Positions 47,260 through 59,900 of a DNA stretch of 64,000 nucleotides are shown here, piece by piece. Origin of the DNA: Rhabdornis inornatus (taxonomy: Eukaryota; Chordata; Aves; Passeriformes; Rhabdornithidae); contig VWZS01007473.1 in the NCBI GenBank assembly GCA_013397075.1, positions 2,989,740-3,053,739 of the forward strand. The letters run 5' to 3'. Position 1 is the stretch's first letter, and every line of letters begins with the position of its first letter. A program made the translations under genes and the position numbers. The notes beneath the pieces were generated by a model. It was not told the DNA's origin. It did not search any database and worked only from the letters and a program-made list of their open reading frames with translations.

Positions 47260-50200
47260 CACAGTGCTGGAATCTTAAGGTTTTGAACCTGACCTTAAAG
47301 TTACATTTCATATAGTGCTTACACAGGCATCCCGAGTCGTAGGGGTCCGGTCAGTTTGGAGCTGTGAACTTTTCCAGTGTTTCAGTCCAAGTTCTGCATC
47401 CCAGTGACTCAGTACCAACAAGTAACAAGCCTCACACCCTTCGTACACAGGCATTGAAAGTGAGCAGCCTGCTAGACTTTAAAAGTTACAAGCTTTTATG
47501 TTTTGCCATAAATGTTTTGCCATTGGGAACTTCCAATACCTGAATCTAAATCTATATCACTGGAAGGGCTGGGAAGCACTTAGGGTTTGGATTAGTCCGT
47601 TCCAGAGCTGCCACTGAGCAAGAGTGGAAGCTTTTATGGTTTGTGCAATTAAGCTTAGTGAGTAAAGAGGGCTTTCAGACTGTACAATGCGTGAAGTTAG
47701 GATGCAGCAGGTTGAAATTTGCTGTTCCTGCACACTCACTGTGGCACTTACCGTTGGCACACTGGGCACCACCATGGGGTTGTCTGATAGACAGGTTTTG
47801 TGGCTGGATCTGACCAGTGGGTTGCTGAACAGCCTTAGGGTGGCAAGTCAGCTTCACATTTCCAGAAGGTGAGCAGGGAAACAGCACATACACAAAGCAG
47901 GATCTGAATAGTATAATTGAGAGTGAAAACAAGCTACAAAGAGGTAAAAAAGGCTTTTAGAAGTCAAGGTCAGAGGAGTTCCCAAGGGTCAAACTTCCAA
48001 CTTTATGGTACAGTTTTCCACTTCTTTAGGAACTTTTTAAAAAGCAATACGCGGGCCTAGATTTCATGCTGGGGTTTCCCTCTCCTCCATGGCCAAGCTC
48101 CTGACCGCTTTCAGTTGCAGGAACCCTAAAACCAGAAGTTCCTCCAACATGGCTGCAATGTCCAAGCAGTTGAGCCAGAGCCCAGAAAAGCCTTTACTGT
48201 GAAGAGCTTAGTTCTCTCCGAAATAAAAGTGTCTAAAACTTAGATTCTTAGTCTCAAAGCCATGACTTGTGTCCTTCTGTGCTCAGAGAAGCACAAAGCT
48301 GCCTCCCAACAAACAGGTGGCTGGAGAGGAGCAGTCAGGTTCCAGACAGAATTGACCAGGGGCAGATAACTTGGGTAACCTTTAAAAAGTGGAGAGTTTT
48401 TTCTCTCCAGATTTAGAGAGGTGACTGTTTTAGAGCACCTAGAAGCTAAAAGGGTTAGAAGGGAAGGATGAGAGTAAAGGGGAAGAGAAGACATCAGCTG
48501 TATCTTGCCAACTTTTAACTTGGTTGCCTATCAACAGCTTCATCTTAAAGAGAATAACTCTCTGCTGTCGGGAGCTTCAGAGCCCGTCTGTACTCTGCCT
48601 AATCTCCTGTTATTGTTTGTCAGAAGTCCCTTAAAGCAGAGTGTGGATTTTATAACAGAAGCCCTATTTACTACATTTGAATATGATGTATCCTCTCCAG
48701 TGCATAGAGCCCTTGACTTTGGTAGACAACAGAGAGGTGCTTTCCTTACATCTGGTCAGCCCTTCAGAATCCTGCACTCCTCAGTCCCTCAGGCAGCAGT
48801 CTCTCCTTTTATGTGGCTCTGCTAACCATCATTAGCAGATGAGAAGTACTGGCTGTGTAATCACCTGACAAAAAACTTTCTCCACAGACTGGGTGCAAAA
48901 TATTTGACAGACCATCCTTAGGCTGAGACTTGCTGTAGCTGTTACTGGTTGTGAGCACAGGGTCTGCTCCCCAGCCCACCTGACTCTGATGTGCAGTCGC
49001 CCACAGACACGATTCCTGGGTCCCACACCTCTCTGGTGTGATGTTACTGGAAACATCTGTCAGTTTGTTAACACTTGTTCCTTTCCCACTGCTTTTTCTT
49101 CCATGAGCCTGCAGGGTTCTGGAAGGTGGGTTCAGTGCTCTGGCTTCATGTGAGGTGTGTTTGCGTGGCAGCCGCTGAGCCTGGCTGCGTGTGCCCCATG
49201 GAAATGCAGGAGTGCTCCCCTGTGTATGTGCTGCCCACTAGCTCAGGAGGGCTTATCTCTGCCAGGCTCCCCAGGAATGCATGAGGAATGAATGCAGCTT
49301 AGGCCATCACAGCAGTATGTTCCCCTGACATTTTCTTGGAAAAGCATGGTTGCTGTGTGAACTGCATGGGGGAAGAGCTGGCTCTGGGTAAAGACACATT
49401 CCTGGTACTGCCCAGAGTGCAATCATACACATATGACTCTGGAAAGTAATTTGCTGTTGAGAGCACGCTTTCTCTCCATCACTTCTTTGCCACTGCTTGC
49501 AAACCACCTACTTCTCCGTGTGTATCTCAGAGCTACACAACCACACTTTCTATTCCTCCCACAATGCCTGGTACCAGCAATGACCAGGGAACCTGAGCAG
49601 CCCAAGAACTCTCCTGGCCCTACAGCATGGCTGTCACCCTTTGCGGATGCTGTGAACTGTTAAACCACTACAGAGCCCCTTCTCTTTGCTCATCTCACAC
49701 TTGAAATGTAGTAGATGGACCATGTTTTCTTCCCAGTAACATGTAGGTAACATCATCAATGTGATACTGAAGAATGAAGCCAGGGATTGCTTCCTATCCC
49801 CACAGCAAAACCACACAGTGCTGCTTGGGGGTGCTCACCGTCATCAGAGTGACAGCACTTTTGCTACTTAAAAGCTGTCAGCAAAACCTGCCTGATGGAT
49901 CAGTTAGCATAGAATTCCTGGTATTTACAGCAGTAGGAGCTATTAATAAGGAATTACCTACGGATTTCTGTGTGTGCAGATGAATGTGTTCACAACTCTG
50001 TCAGCCTTTAACCTTGACACAGTGGTTGGTTGTAGTGTGGAAATGACCACCAAGGCCAGCAGTGGCAAGTGGCCCTTGGCAGCTGGAGGTAGCCAGTCAC
50101 TTGGTCTTCTGTTACTGTTCAAGGATAAATTTTCCTTCATCTTGCTGTCTGACATAAACACGCTCTGAATGATGGACAGGAAACTGATATTTTTGGACAT

Positions 50201-50775
50201 TTTAATCATCAAAACAAATCAGAGCCATTTTTTCCTGCACATCCAAGTGATTGAATTTTAAAACAACTCCCCTTTCCCGAGATGGAAGGAGCTGAGCTAA
50301 TGCCAGCACATGTATTCTATCCAATTTTATTTATTTCCCTGGAAGTAATTTTCTCTCTAAAAATGCAGATTTTTCAAAATCCACCATTTTCAGGGAAGGT
50401 GGTTCTGCTGGAATATTTGACAGTGAAAAGCTGAGCAGAACAGTTCGAATATCTTAATTTTTGCTACATAGCAATATCAATGCTTAGCTGATAAATGGAA
50501 GTGAGAGGAAAATTAAAATTTAGGGAAAAAAACACAAGAGGATGTTTTGCCATTACTCTAGTGCAAACATTTGATACTGCTGAACTGAGAGAACCTAATA
50601 CTGCCTAAACAGGGCATGGGGAGAAACACCTGCCAAAATCTGTTGGCACCCTTGTTTTGCAAAAACCAGTGTAAGTTCTTGTCATGGCACTGAGGAGAAA
50701 TGCCAGTGTCCAGCTGGCTCTGAAGGACATAGGATTTGCAAAGCCATACAAGACATCTCATGTCAAAAAAAGGAG

Positions 50776-50790
50776 AAAAAAAAAAAAAAA
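50776..50790. repeat. Homopolymer A15
   Basis: A run of 15 A is preceded by AAAAAAAGGAG. No associated element is recognised. Confidence 0.95.
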
Positions 50791-51963
50791 GCCTGAATTA
50801 GTGTGAACATCATCTCTCCCTCCACACCTAAGCTGATGAGAGCGATGAGTGATCACCTTCTTTGCAAGTGTTGACTGCAGTTCCTTGAAGAGGCTGGTGG
50901 CACCCACGTAGGCAGTGTGAGAACAGCCCCTGCTCCCCTCCTCTGCAGGGGAGAGTCCTGGATGCAGCATGTGCTTGGCACTGCCTGTTCCTCCCAGGAA
51001 AGCAGATCCTTCATCTGGCACCTGAGCCTCTTGGAGCAGACTGCAGCCGTGCTACCCACCCAGCATCTGTCTCCTACCCCTGCAGATGGGCACACTCCAG
51101 CCTCCATCTCACACATCCCTGGAGCCTTGACTTGATGGAAGAAGGTATCACATAGACTCAGCAGGAGTGGGCTCATGGGCTCTCATTCTCCTCTCCTGTA
51201 TTTTAATGTGAGCAGAAGCAATTTCACCAAAGCTACTGAAGGCACAAACTGAGAGAAAGGAAACAGGACCCCTCCATCTATATCTTTTTCAGGGCTGGAG
51301 ATGGTCACCTTGAATATGGGAGATGGTGAACTAGAGGAGAAGGTGGAAAGTGTCAGTGAAGAGACAATAAACATGCTTGGGAGAAAACAAAGATTAATTA
51401 AACAAGGGCTGAAAGCAGGCATTTATTGTACTTCTGGAAATGCTTCTGAGCTTAAAAGCATCTGAAGTACGGGAAAAATTGAGTGTTGCTGTCATGGTCC
51501 CAGGAGAGAGGGGCACAGTTCTTAAAGTATGTGAACGTCAGAGAAATGCAGGCATTTGTTATGGCTATGAAGCCTGTATTTTATTTTATTTTTAATTGAA
51601 AGGATGCTTTGAATTTTTCTCACTAGCTGCTTCATTTATTCTCCAATCTAGTTAGAAATCACCTCCTATTAAGGAATGGACCTTGAGAATAACTCAACAG
51701 GAAAACACTAATGAATCTCAGAAATTAGTCTCTGCATTGGAAACATGGGACACAGTGCAGCACACAGGGACTTCAGTGCAGGGGAGATACACCTGGTGGG
51801 GCACCAGGCATCTATGCCATGGGCACGTTCCTCCCCACTCTGCCTAGGTACTTGGAAGATACCCCGAGTGTGTCTTCCAGGAGGGAAAAGCCTGGCATTT
51901 CTCCTCTGCATGAAATGCCGCCTGGTCCATGGGGCCCTCTGGGAGCAGCGTGCCTGTGCTGAG

Positions 51964-51986
51964 ACGTCAGTAACTTTCCACGTCAG
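51964..51986 (+). promoter_or_regulatory. Paired ACGTCAG CRE-like half-sites
   Basis: ACGTCAG occurs at 51964-51970 and 51980-51986, same orientation, 16 bases apart. Each is a CREB/ATF-like half-site with a CpG. Function is inferred. Confidence 0.25.
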
Positions 51987-53195
51987 CTCCGCGAGCACAA
52001 TTCCTGTGCATAACTGTCTGAGCATCTTCAGTCTCTGAAGATCTCTGTGATTTCTGCCGCTTCCTTTGACAATATAAATAATATGGTCTATTCTTAGCTC
52101 TACAGCAGTATATTCAAATCTTTATCTAAATTCTGCAGAATTTTCCATTTCAGATGTTTGGGCTTCCAGAGGCAGACTGCTACTTATCACATGCATGTCA
52201 TTATTCCTTTGACACATGATCTGAAAATTCAATTATCAGACCAATTACTGATTTTACTGAAATTTACAAGGAAAACATTAAAGTTTGAGTAAGTGAGAAT
52301 TCCCACTGGACTTATCAGCAGAGAGACCAAAATTAAATTGTCTTTTTAATATCTTCATCCTGTTGCAATGCTTGAGGAGTATCTGACTGTGAAAGCCCAT
52401 TGACAGAAAACAAAATTCTGAACCCTGAGCAGCTCAGCAGAACTTTCAGCAGAACTCTCATAGACATCTTTCACTCATCATGAAAACAAGTACATGCTGT
52501 TCAAGCACCAGAGTGGGGCCAGGCCAGTGGTGTCAGAGGTGCCTTTCCAGCAGCAGCACTGGGAGTGAGCGCTTCATATGAATTATCCATGCAGCTGAAC
52601 CCAAGTAAAAACAAGGTGGGGTCCTAACCTTTGCTGTTAGAAAGGGCTGAACAGCATCACGTGGAGGAGCAAAGCAACAAGAAAACAACCACTTCTTATC
52701 TGGAGCTGGATGAACAGCAAAATGATACAGCATTGTCATCCCATGGAAACCCAAGAGACCTGGGCTGCTCCAGGCATCAGTCTTAGATGCCTTGCACCAA
52801 AGCCAAGAGAACGATGGCTGTGATGGACATCTCCAAAATGCTAGTGGGGGTTCCTCTTTGTGAGGCCCATGCTCCCAAAGGACACTTTTGCAGGGTATAA
52901 AGGCTTTTATCCCTTACAGCTACCTGTGATATACACACAGCTTGTTATGGGCAGATAAACATGTGCCCTCCAAAAGATTGGACTGACATCTTAAAATATA
53001 ACACTTGCAACTTGCAGGTGTAAAAAAGCAAATTAATTTTAAACATTTGTTGAGGAACAGATGAATCAGTAAAAAGTAAAGGACGGAGATGTAGGTATCT
53101 ACATTTGCATCATCAATTAAATGACTGAAATCAGCTTAGAAACTCTGAGGTCTGACAGTTGCCGGTTTACAAACATAGGAGGGTGTAGTGCCTGA

Positions 53196-53219
53196 ACAAG
53201 GTCCTTGTTTGGACCTTGT
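53196..53219. repeat. Inverted repeat, 9-base arms, 6-base loop
   Basis: ACAAGGTCC and GGACCTTGT are separated by TTGTTT. Confidence 0.95.
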
Positions 53220-54689
53220 GTCTTCTCCAAGTTCTTGCAGTACCCAGAACTGTTTCTTAACAGGGTGAAGGTGAGGATTTGGGGTGGGTTTGTGTACTGA
53301 TGACACAAACTGTTCAGAGAAAGTAGGGAATTTACTGAAGAGGGTGGAAATGTTTGAATTCACTAAGAGACATTCTCGTCAAGGGAACACATGTCCTTCT
53401 GCAACCGTGAAGCTTTTCCCATCTGCACTGTGGCACTCAGTGTCAGAGTACAGGGGCTCTCACTACCCCAGTTTTCCCCACCTCCACGATATATCTCCAT
53501 CTTCCAGCATGACAGTAAGGAGTAAGGAAAAGCACAGAAATGCCTTTTAACCTTCAGTCTCCATCAAATCAGAACTTCCTGATGATGCATAATGAATAAG
53601 CACTTAGTGTGTTCCTTGTGAGGAGGGGTTAATGAGTGAAATGAATTGTGTCATGCCAGGGCCTGATTCCTTTGGAAAGCTCCTCTCCCCTTCCAGAGCC
53701 TCTGGATTTATCTTTCTTAAATAAACACACTTCAGAAATTTTTGGAGTGTAAATAAGTCAGGGCAGCAGCAAGAAAGCAATTGCCAGTGAATAATTTGTA
53801 GAGCTGCTTGCAGCTGGCCTATCCTCCTGGGGCCAGACCTGCAGGTTGGCAATGCCTTGCTTATACCTTGATGATCTCAGTACATAAGCTCCCTCATTTA
53901 AAGACGTTTCCATGATCCCCACTCATTCTTTTCCTCCACCCTCCCTCCCTCCCTTTTTGAGCTGTAATTGCCAAGACACTGTTGACTGCAAGTACTTCAA
54001 ACAATAACCTTCTGAATGATTTAGCAATGCAGCTCCTTCAATAACAGGTTCCTCTTGGATGAAATACATTCATATTTATGTAGGACAGAGGTTTTGGAAT
54101 GCTATTAAATTTACATGGTGAGCTGGCAGAACAGCTATCTTCATCTGATATGAAGAATGGGAAAAACAGCCTCTTCACAGTAGCAGGGAAATATTTACGA
54201 ACACAGAAAATTCCTGCCAGTGTTCATTACCCCAGCTGGGGGATGAGGACCATTCACATTAAAATGGAAAAGCTTGTGAAGTTATGGGTCCATCAGGCTG
54301 GCCTGGAGCAGTGGGATGGGAAGTTTGGTGGGGTAGGTCATGCATGGGTGTTACTCACTTGTTTCACAAGGCCCTAATGCTGGAGCAGGCTTTGTACAGC
54401 TTCTCATAGAAATGGAGAAGAGAAAGAAAACTTGCTGGAGTGCAGTGAAAGCAGGTAAGATACCACATCACACAAACTCTGTTTTGGTCTTGGATGGGCA
54501 GGTGAAGGTAGCATGGCCAGAGGCGAGGAGACAGCACTCCCATGGAGCAAGCAAAGCTTTGTCCAGGGCACAGGTATCAGACAGAGAAGGGCACCAGTGC
54601 CTGACACCATAGCTCAGAAGGATGTTCCCTGCAAAACAGCATTCCTTAGGAGTTTGTTATCCCTGATTCAGCAACATGCAGAGCTCACA

Positions 54690-54715
54690 GGTGAGTCTTG
54701 AAGGCAAGACTCACC
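54690..54715. repeat. Inverted repeat, 11-base arms, 4-base loop
   Basis: GGTGAGTCTTG (54690-54700) and CAAGACTCACC (54705-54715) are exact reverse complements separated by AAGG. The left arm overlaps a consensus splice-donor-like CAG|GTGAGT. Confidence 0.95.
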
Positions 54716-56898
54716 GCATCGATGACAATAAACTGGGTTGACAAAATATTCCCTGCTGTAGACCATGACCCCTTCAGCTAAGCCTCTAGAGAAAGGCCAC
54801 AGGCTCATGTCTTGGGCCCTCAGCAGGCATTAACTACCCATGCAGCCAGAGAGCAGAAGAGGTTTTCCTGGAGCTAAAGAATGAGCCAAAACACAGGTGA
54901 CGAGGGCCCGTCTGCAGTGTGAAGATCGTGGGCTGTGAGGGAGAGTGACCCCACAAGTGGCATGTCCCCAGCTTCACCTCCCATGCTGAGGCTGGGAGCA
55001 GAGCTGCTGGAAAGTTCCTGCGCCACCTTCACAGCAGGGCAAGGCCATCAAAGGCCCAGCACCTCAGTGCTGCAGTTGAGTGATGTATGGGGTAGCCATG
55101 ACAGGGTTCAGCATGAGCAAAGGTCCATCAGGAGTGGCTTTGCTGACCCCTCTGTGGTGTAGCTCCAACACCATTGCTGACACTGACCAGCCCGCTGTGT
55201 ATTTGCTGTGTCTGGGTTTGGGGAGCACTGTGCTGCTCACCAGCTCGGCCCCATGGCACTGCTCCCTGTCTCACCAGAGCTGTGTCAGCAGCATCACCAG
55301 CCTGGAATGGTTTGGAATGGCAGTGCTAAGGCTGTCCCCTCCTCCAGTGAGTCTGGCCAAGCCAGGATCAGTGCACCCAAGGGTAGATTGCTCAGGCAGG
55401 CTTTCCAGTGAGGGAGGAGAGCATCAGAGGAGGCATGCAGGGCTGCTGAGCATACTGCATCCTTCTCCACATCAGAGCTGGCATGTTTCTCCCTTCAGTG
55501 TAAGGAGCCCCGTGTTGGCAGGAGAGATGTGACCCCAAGCAGCTGAGCGCCCATGACCTTTGAAGGGCCTGTGGCATTTTTTACTAGAGTAGAGAGGCAT
55601 TTACAGCAACACTGTGGCCAACCTCCAAAGCATGCAGATTACTTTTTGTCTCCTTAAATATTCTTTGCGGTGTCCATCAGCTCTAGAAATGCCAAAAGCA
55701 CTGGAGCAGCTCCAGCTGAAACAGATAACTTGGTGCTACTCATTTGGCAAAGCAGCATTTTCACCTCCCATCCTAAACTGTTGTGTGCGGTAAGCAGGCT
55801 GTTCAATAACCTCCACATTTAACTTCAGCAGAGGTTAATGCCCCCCCGGTCATTGTCACAGTGGTGGCTCCATAGTAAATAAGCAGTTGGAAGGAAGAAG
55901 TAGTATGGAAATACATGATCCCTTTATAAAACTCACTGGGCTGTAGGTGGCAAATAACTTCAGCAATTCCCAAATGGCCTCAAAGCATAGCGGCTGCAGA
56001 GGCAAATTAGTCATTTTATGCTCTAAATACTTAATGCCAGTGCTAAAAATGAAGAGATGGAAGAATGTTGTGGAGAAGCAGATCAGGATGCGGCCAAAAG
56101 CAAACCCCATCCTCATGTGGTGTAACTCGATGTGGAGCAGCAGCAGAACCACCACAGCAGTGCCACTGACAGGCACTGCCCAGCTAGGTCTGTGAGCATC
56201 ACTGACTGAGCACTGCTATGGGAGAACGACCCATATGCTGTTTCAAATGTTGACACTGAAAACCAACAGTTTCCTCCCATTTCTTACAGAGAAAATGTTT
56301 GAGTTGCAGAGTTTGAAACAGAGGTCAAAAAGATGACTTCAAAGGTGCTGTCCACTGACAGGCCAAGGGACATGAAAGGCACAGCATGAGGCTTTTCTCC
56401 TTGTGTGGGAAATAAGGAGGGGAGAGATAGGAAGCTGGCATTGTGGAACAGAATTTAAGAAAAAATAAAGGACTAACAAGTACAGGCTGTGGTGTGCCTT
56501 GAGAGGGATCAATGCAGCAGCTTTCCAAGGCAGGAACTGAGGCAGCAGTAATGTGGACCAGGAGCAGCAGAGCCCACGGCTCTCACCCCAGGATGGGCAG
56601 AACAGGAGCTGCTCGGAGCCGACCGGTCCAGCTGGTGGCTATTGTATCCACAGGCTTTGAGCTGGGAATGGAGCCTGGTACTTGGGCTCTTTTCCTCGTT
56701 TGATTAGCTCCTTTTCCTTTGGCAGCTGAAAAGACACTTGGCAGAACCAGGGCTTCACATCTTGTTGAGTTGAATAGGAGAGAGCAGGGTTTTTGGCAGG
56801 GACAAAAGAACATACCACTGCTCCATCAATGGCCTCATTACTGAGTGCTGTGGCTCGCAAGGAGCGAAGGAGAGCTTGCTTCTGGTAGGCAGACATGG

Positions 56899-56918
56899 GC
56901 TGGAAATGCATTTCCAGC
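56899..56918. repeat. Perfect 20-base palindrome
   Basis: GCTGGAAATG is followed immediately by its reverse complement CATTTCCAGC. The palindrome carries two inverted GGAAA motifs around ATGCAT. Confidence 0.97.
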
Positions 56919-59900
56919 TTGACCTATTACTCTGAAGATAACAGCTCAAAGGCAAGTTGAAAGCTTGACAGTTTTTATCTGTGGAGATGTAAGCATGTAT
57001 TGTCTATCCCTGGCTGAGGGTCTGGAAGCCAGCCTGTGTGTGTCTGTTGAGCCCAAGTCAGTGGGCTAAGCCACCTGAAGTAGAAGGGTGGCACAGAAAA
57101 TGAAGGGGCAGGCAGATTTTAGGAGGGGGTTGGAGTGCCCTGACTGCTTCACAGATGCTTATCACCTGGTCGTGTTCAGACCAAGGGTAACAGGCGTGTT
57201 GTCCCCTGTTCAGTCCTCTTGAAAAACCAAAACATGAGACATTTGCCAGCAAATACTCCAAAGAAGTATAATATAGCCACCCAGCTGGCTGTATTCTAGC
57301 TCTAACTCATTCTATAAATTTATTACAGTATAAATCAATACTATTTATTCATTCAGACATAATGACAAGACTGTCCATGCAAATTCCATTAACGACCTGA
57401 GCAGATGCATTTTTAAAGACATCTAGGTGAGAATTTTTAACAAGCCAATAATAATGTATCCTGCAAAGTCTATTTTCTCTATCATTATGTCCAAGTGATG
57501 GGATTTTCAGGAACATTTATTGTTCCCTGTTGCTAAGCCCAGCGTGAATCAGGTTAGGTCAATACCAAGTACCTTGGAAAATCCCAGCTCCTGTATTCAT
57601 ATTTTGAACTATTTTGGCAGCCAGTTGTACAGAGAGTACCACACAATTTATGCCATGCTTAAGTGGGGATGAGTGCTTTGAAAGTGGTCCAAGAGTATTT
57701 GCAAGTGAAAAATCAGTGTGATCTGTAGGAATCATTTTGTCTAGAAGTGAAGTTCAGCCATGTAGGGATGAAAGTTTTGGCAGTGGAAGGTGATCCAGAA
57801 ACACAGCAAAGGAGTTTAGGATAGAAAATTATTAAGTGCACAATACTCTCAGTGGGTACTTGCAAGAAGGATTAAATGGGAACAAGAAGGTAAAATGGCT
57901 GTGGTGGTTTTGATACAAACATCCAAGTCCCACACTCTCCCAATTCTTAAATCAAGTCTCATCCCTACTGGTCCATCCTTGATCCCCAGGAGCTCCCTGT
58001 TGCTCTGGTTTTCCCCCACTGAACGTCCCCTGGGAAGAGGGGGAACAGAATGACTGGTCAGACTGGTTGTCCCCCTCTTTTCCAGCAGCCTGTGCCTCCT
58101 GGCCCTGCACTGCTCTCCAGGAGTCAGGGAGGGTGACACACCAGCACTGCCCATTGGGAGTGGTGGTGACATCAGACAGGCCAGCTCTATTTCCCTGCAG
58201 GCAGGCTTCCCATGGCAGCCCTCCAGCTCTGGGCAGAGCTATAGGAACCAAATTCCAGCCTTGCTTCTCCAGGGCAATTTCAGAGGAATTCCCTGAAGTT
58301 AAGCTAAATTTAAAACCATTGCAAGGAGGAGGAGTGAGAAGCAAACTTCATCATCTCAAAACTTGCTCAGACAGAGGCTCTGCTCCGCATACCAAGATGA
58401 ATAATAAATAGCAGTCATCCATCCATCCCATGTGGATGAATTGGCTCTGCCCACAGCAGAGGGTGTGAAAAAAAAAGTGTGAGGTGAGCATTTCCCATCA
58501 GCTCTCCCTCTGGGAACCTCTCGTTCACATGGTATTGATTGAGAGAAGGTACAAAGAAAAAACATTTGTTAAATAAAATGTTCTGACATCAGGCAGGACA
58601 TCAATGGCTGAGTTATTCATCATCCCAAAGAGTCTCTGAGGAAAGGAGAAGGAGAGCTTGGGCCCAAGGCTGATTCCATCCCAGGGCAGAGACCAGGGCC
58701 AGCACACCCTAATGTCCTCAATCCCTCCTGGCCACCCCAGGGAAATGCCCAGGCCCCTCCTTCTCCCCTTGCTGTGTTGGGAGCCCACTTCAGGCGTGGT
58801 GGAGCTCTGTGCAGGTTGTGCTGCTGAGGAGCTGAGACCCAGCTCAGGGAACTCCTGACCTAATGCCTGCCATGTTCCCAGGGCATCCGTGCCACCTCCT
58901 GGGACACAGAGGAAAAGCTCTGGCAGCTCACTTGGCATCATGATGCTCAGCTTTTAGGCATTCCCAGGAGACATGAGGAAGAGGAAAGACAGGAGCAGTG
59001 CATCTGCAGGTTGGCATGGGGAGCCTCTCCCCTCCCTGTCTGATATCAATCCCATAAGTGATCCTAGGAGCATTTGACTGCAGCAGTCACTTACCTAAGG
59101 TGGAGCCCCAGACTTGCCTGCCTGCTCTCATGGAGGGAGGGTGGTGTCAGACAGGGGCCATGGGTGTCATGGTGGGGATATGGGGGGCAGAGGTGTCTGT
59201 GTTTTCCCCACACCTGATGCTCCAAGTCTTCTTCTGGGCAGCTGGCTCAAAAGACTCTGAGAGCAAAGCCACCCTTGCAACCATAGTGAAAAAACTGACT
59301 ACAATTTGGACTGCACACAGATAGTAACACACCGCATGGCTCTGGAAACCTTGGAAAATGGGTGAAAACATGTTTCTTCCTTGGAAGAGCTGGAGGGATG
59401 CTCTGGTGCTCTGGCACCTCCTGCCTGCCTCACTGCCGTGGACTGTGGAGGGAGGAGGCAGCTCTGGCAGTGGGAAGCTGGGGTGGCCAAAATCAATAGT
59501 GAGCTGCAGCCCTGGCTGGGGAGCTCCTGGGACCGGGGAAGTCTCTGCCTTGGACAATAGATTATTTTTAACTAGCTCCAATCTTCAAACACTGTAGCTT
59601 AAAAAAGGGGGGAAAGAAAAGAATAGCTGATTTGTGCAAGCTTCCCTGCTCCCATTAAGTCTGTGGAAGTGCTGCTCTGCATTTCAATGGGGGCAGGACT
59701 GAGCTTCTCATGAGATGAATTGCACCCTGTCCCTTTGCATGCTCTGTGCAGCTACTCCTGGCTTGTTTAGCTTCGCTCTTTCCTGGCCCCCCTATGAACA
59801 CCCCTCCCTCTCTGAAATGCTCCCCAGCAGATTTTTTTGTTGTTGTTGTCATTTAGCTATTCATTTTCCATAGGCTGCCTTCATTCCCGTGGCCTTTTGC

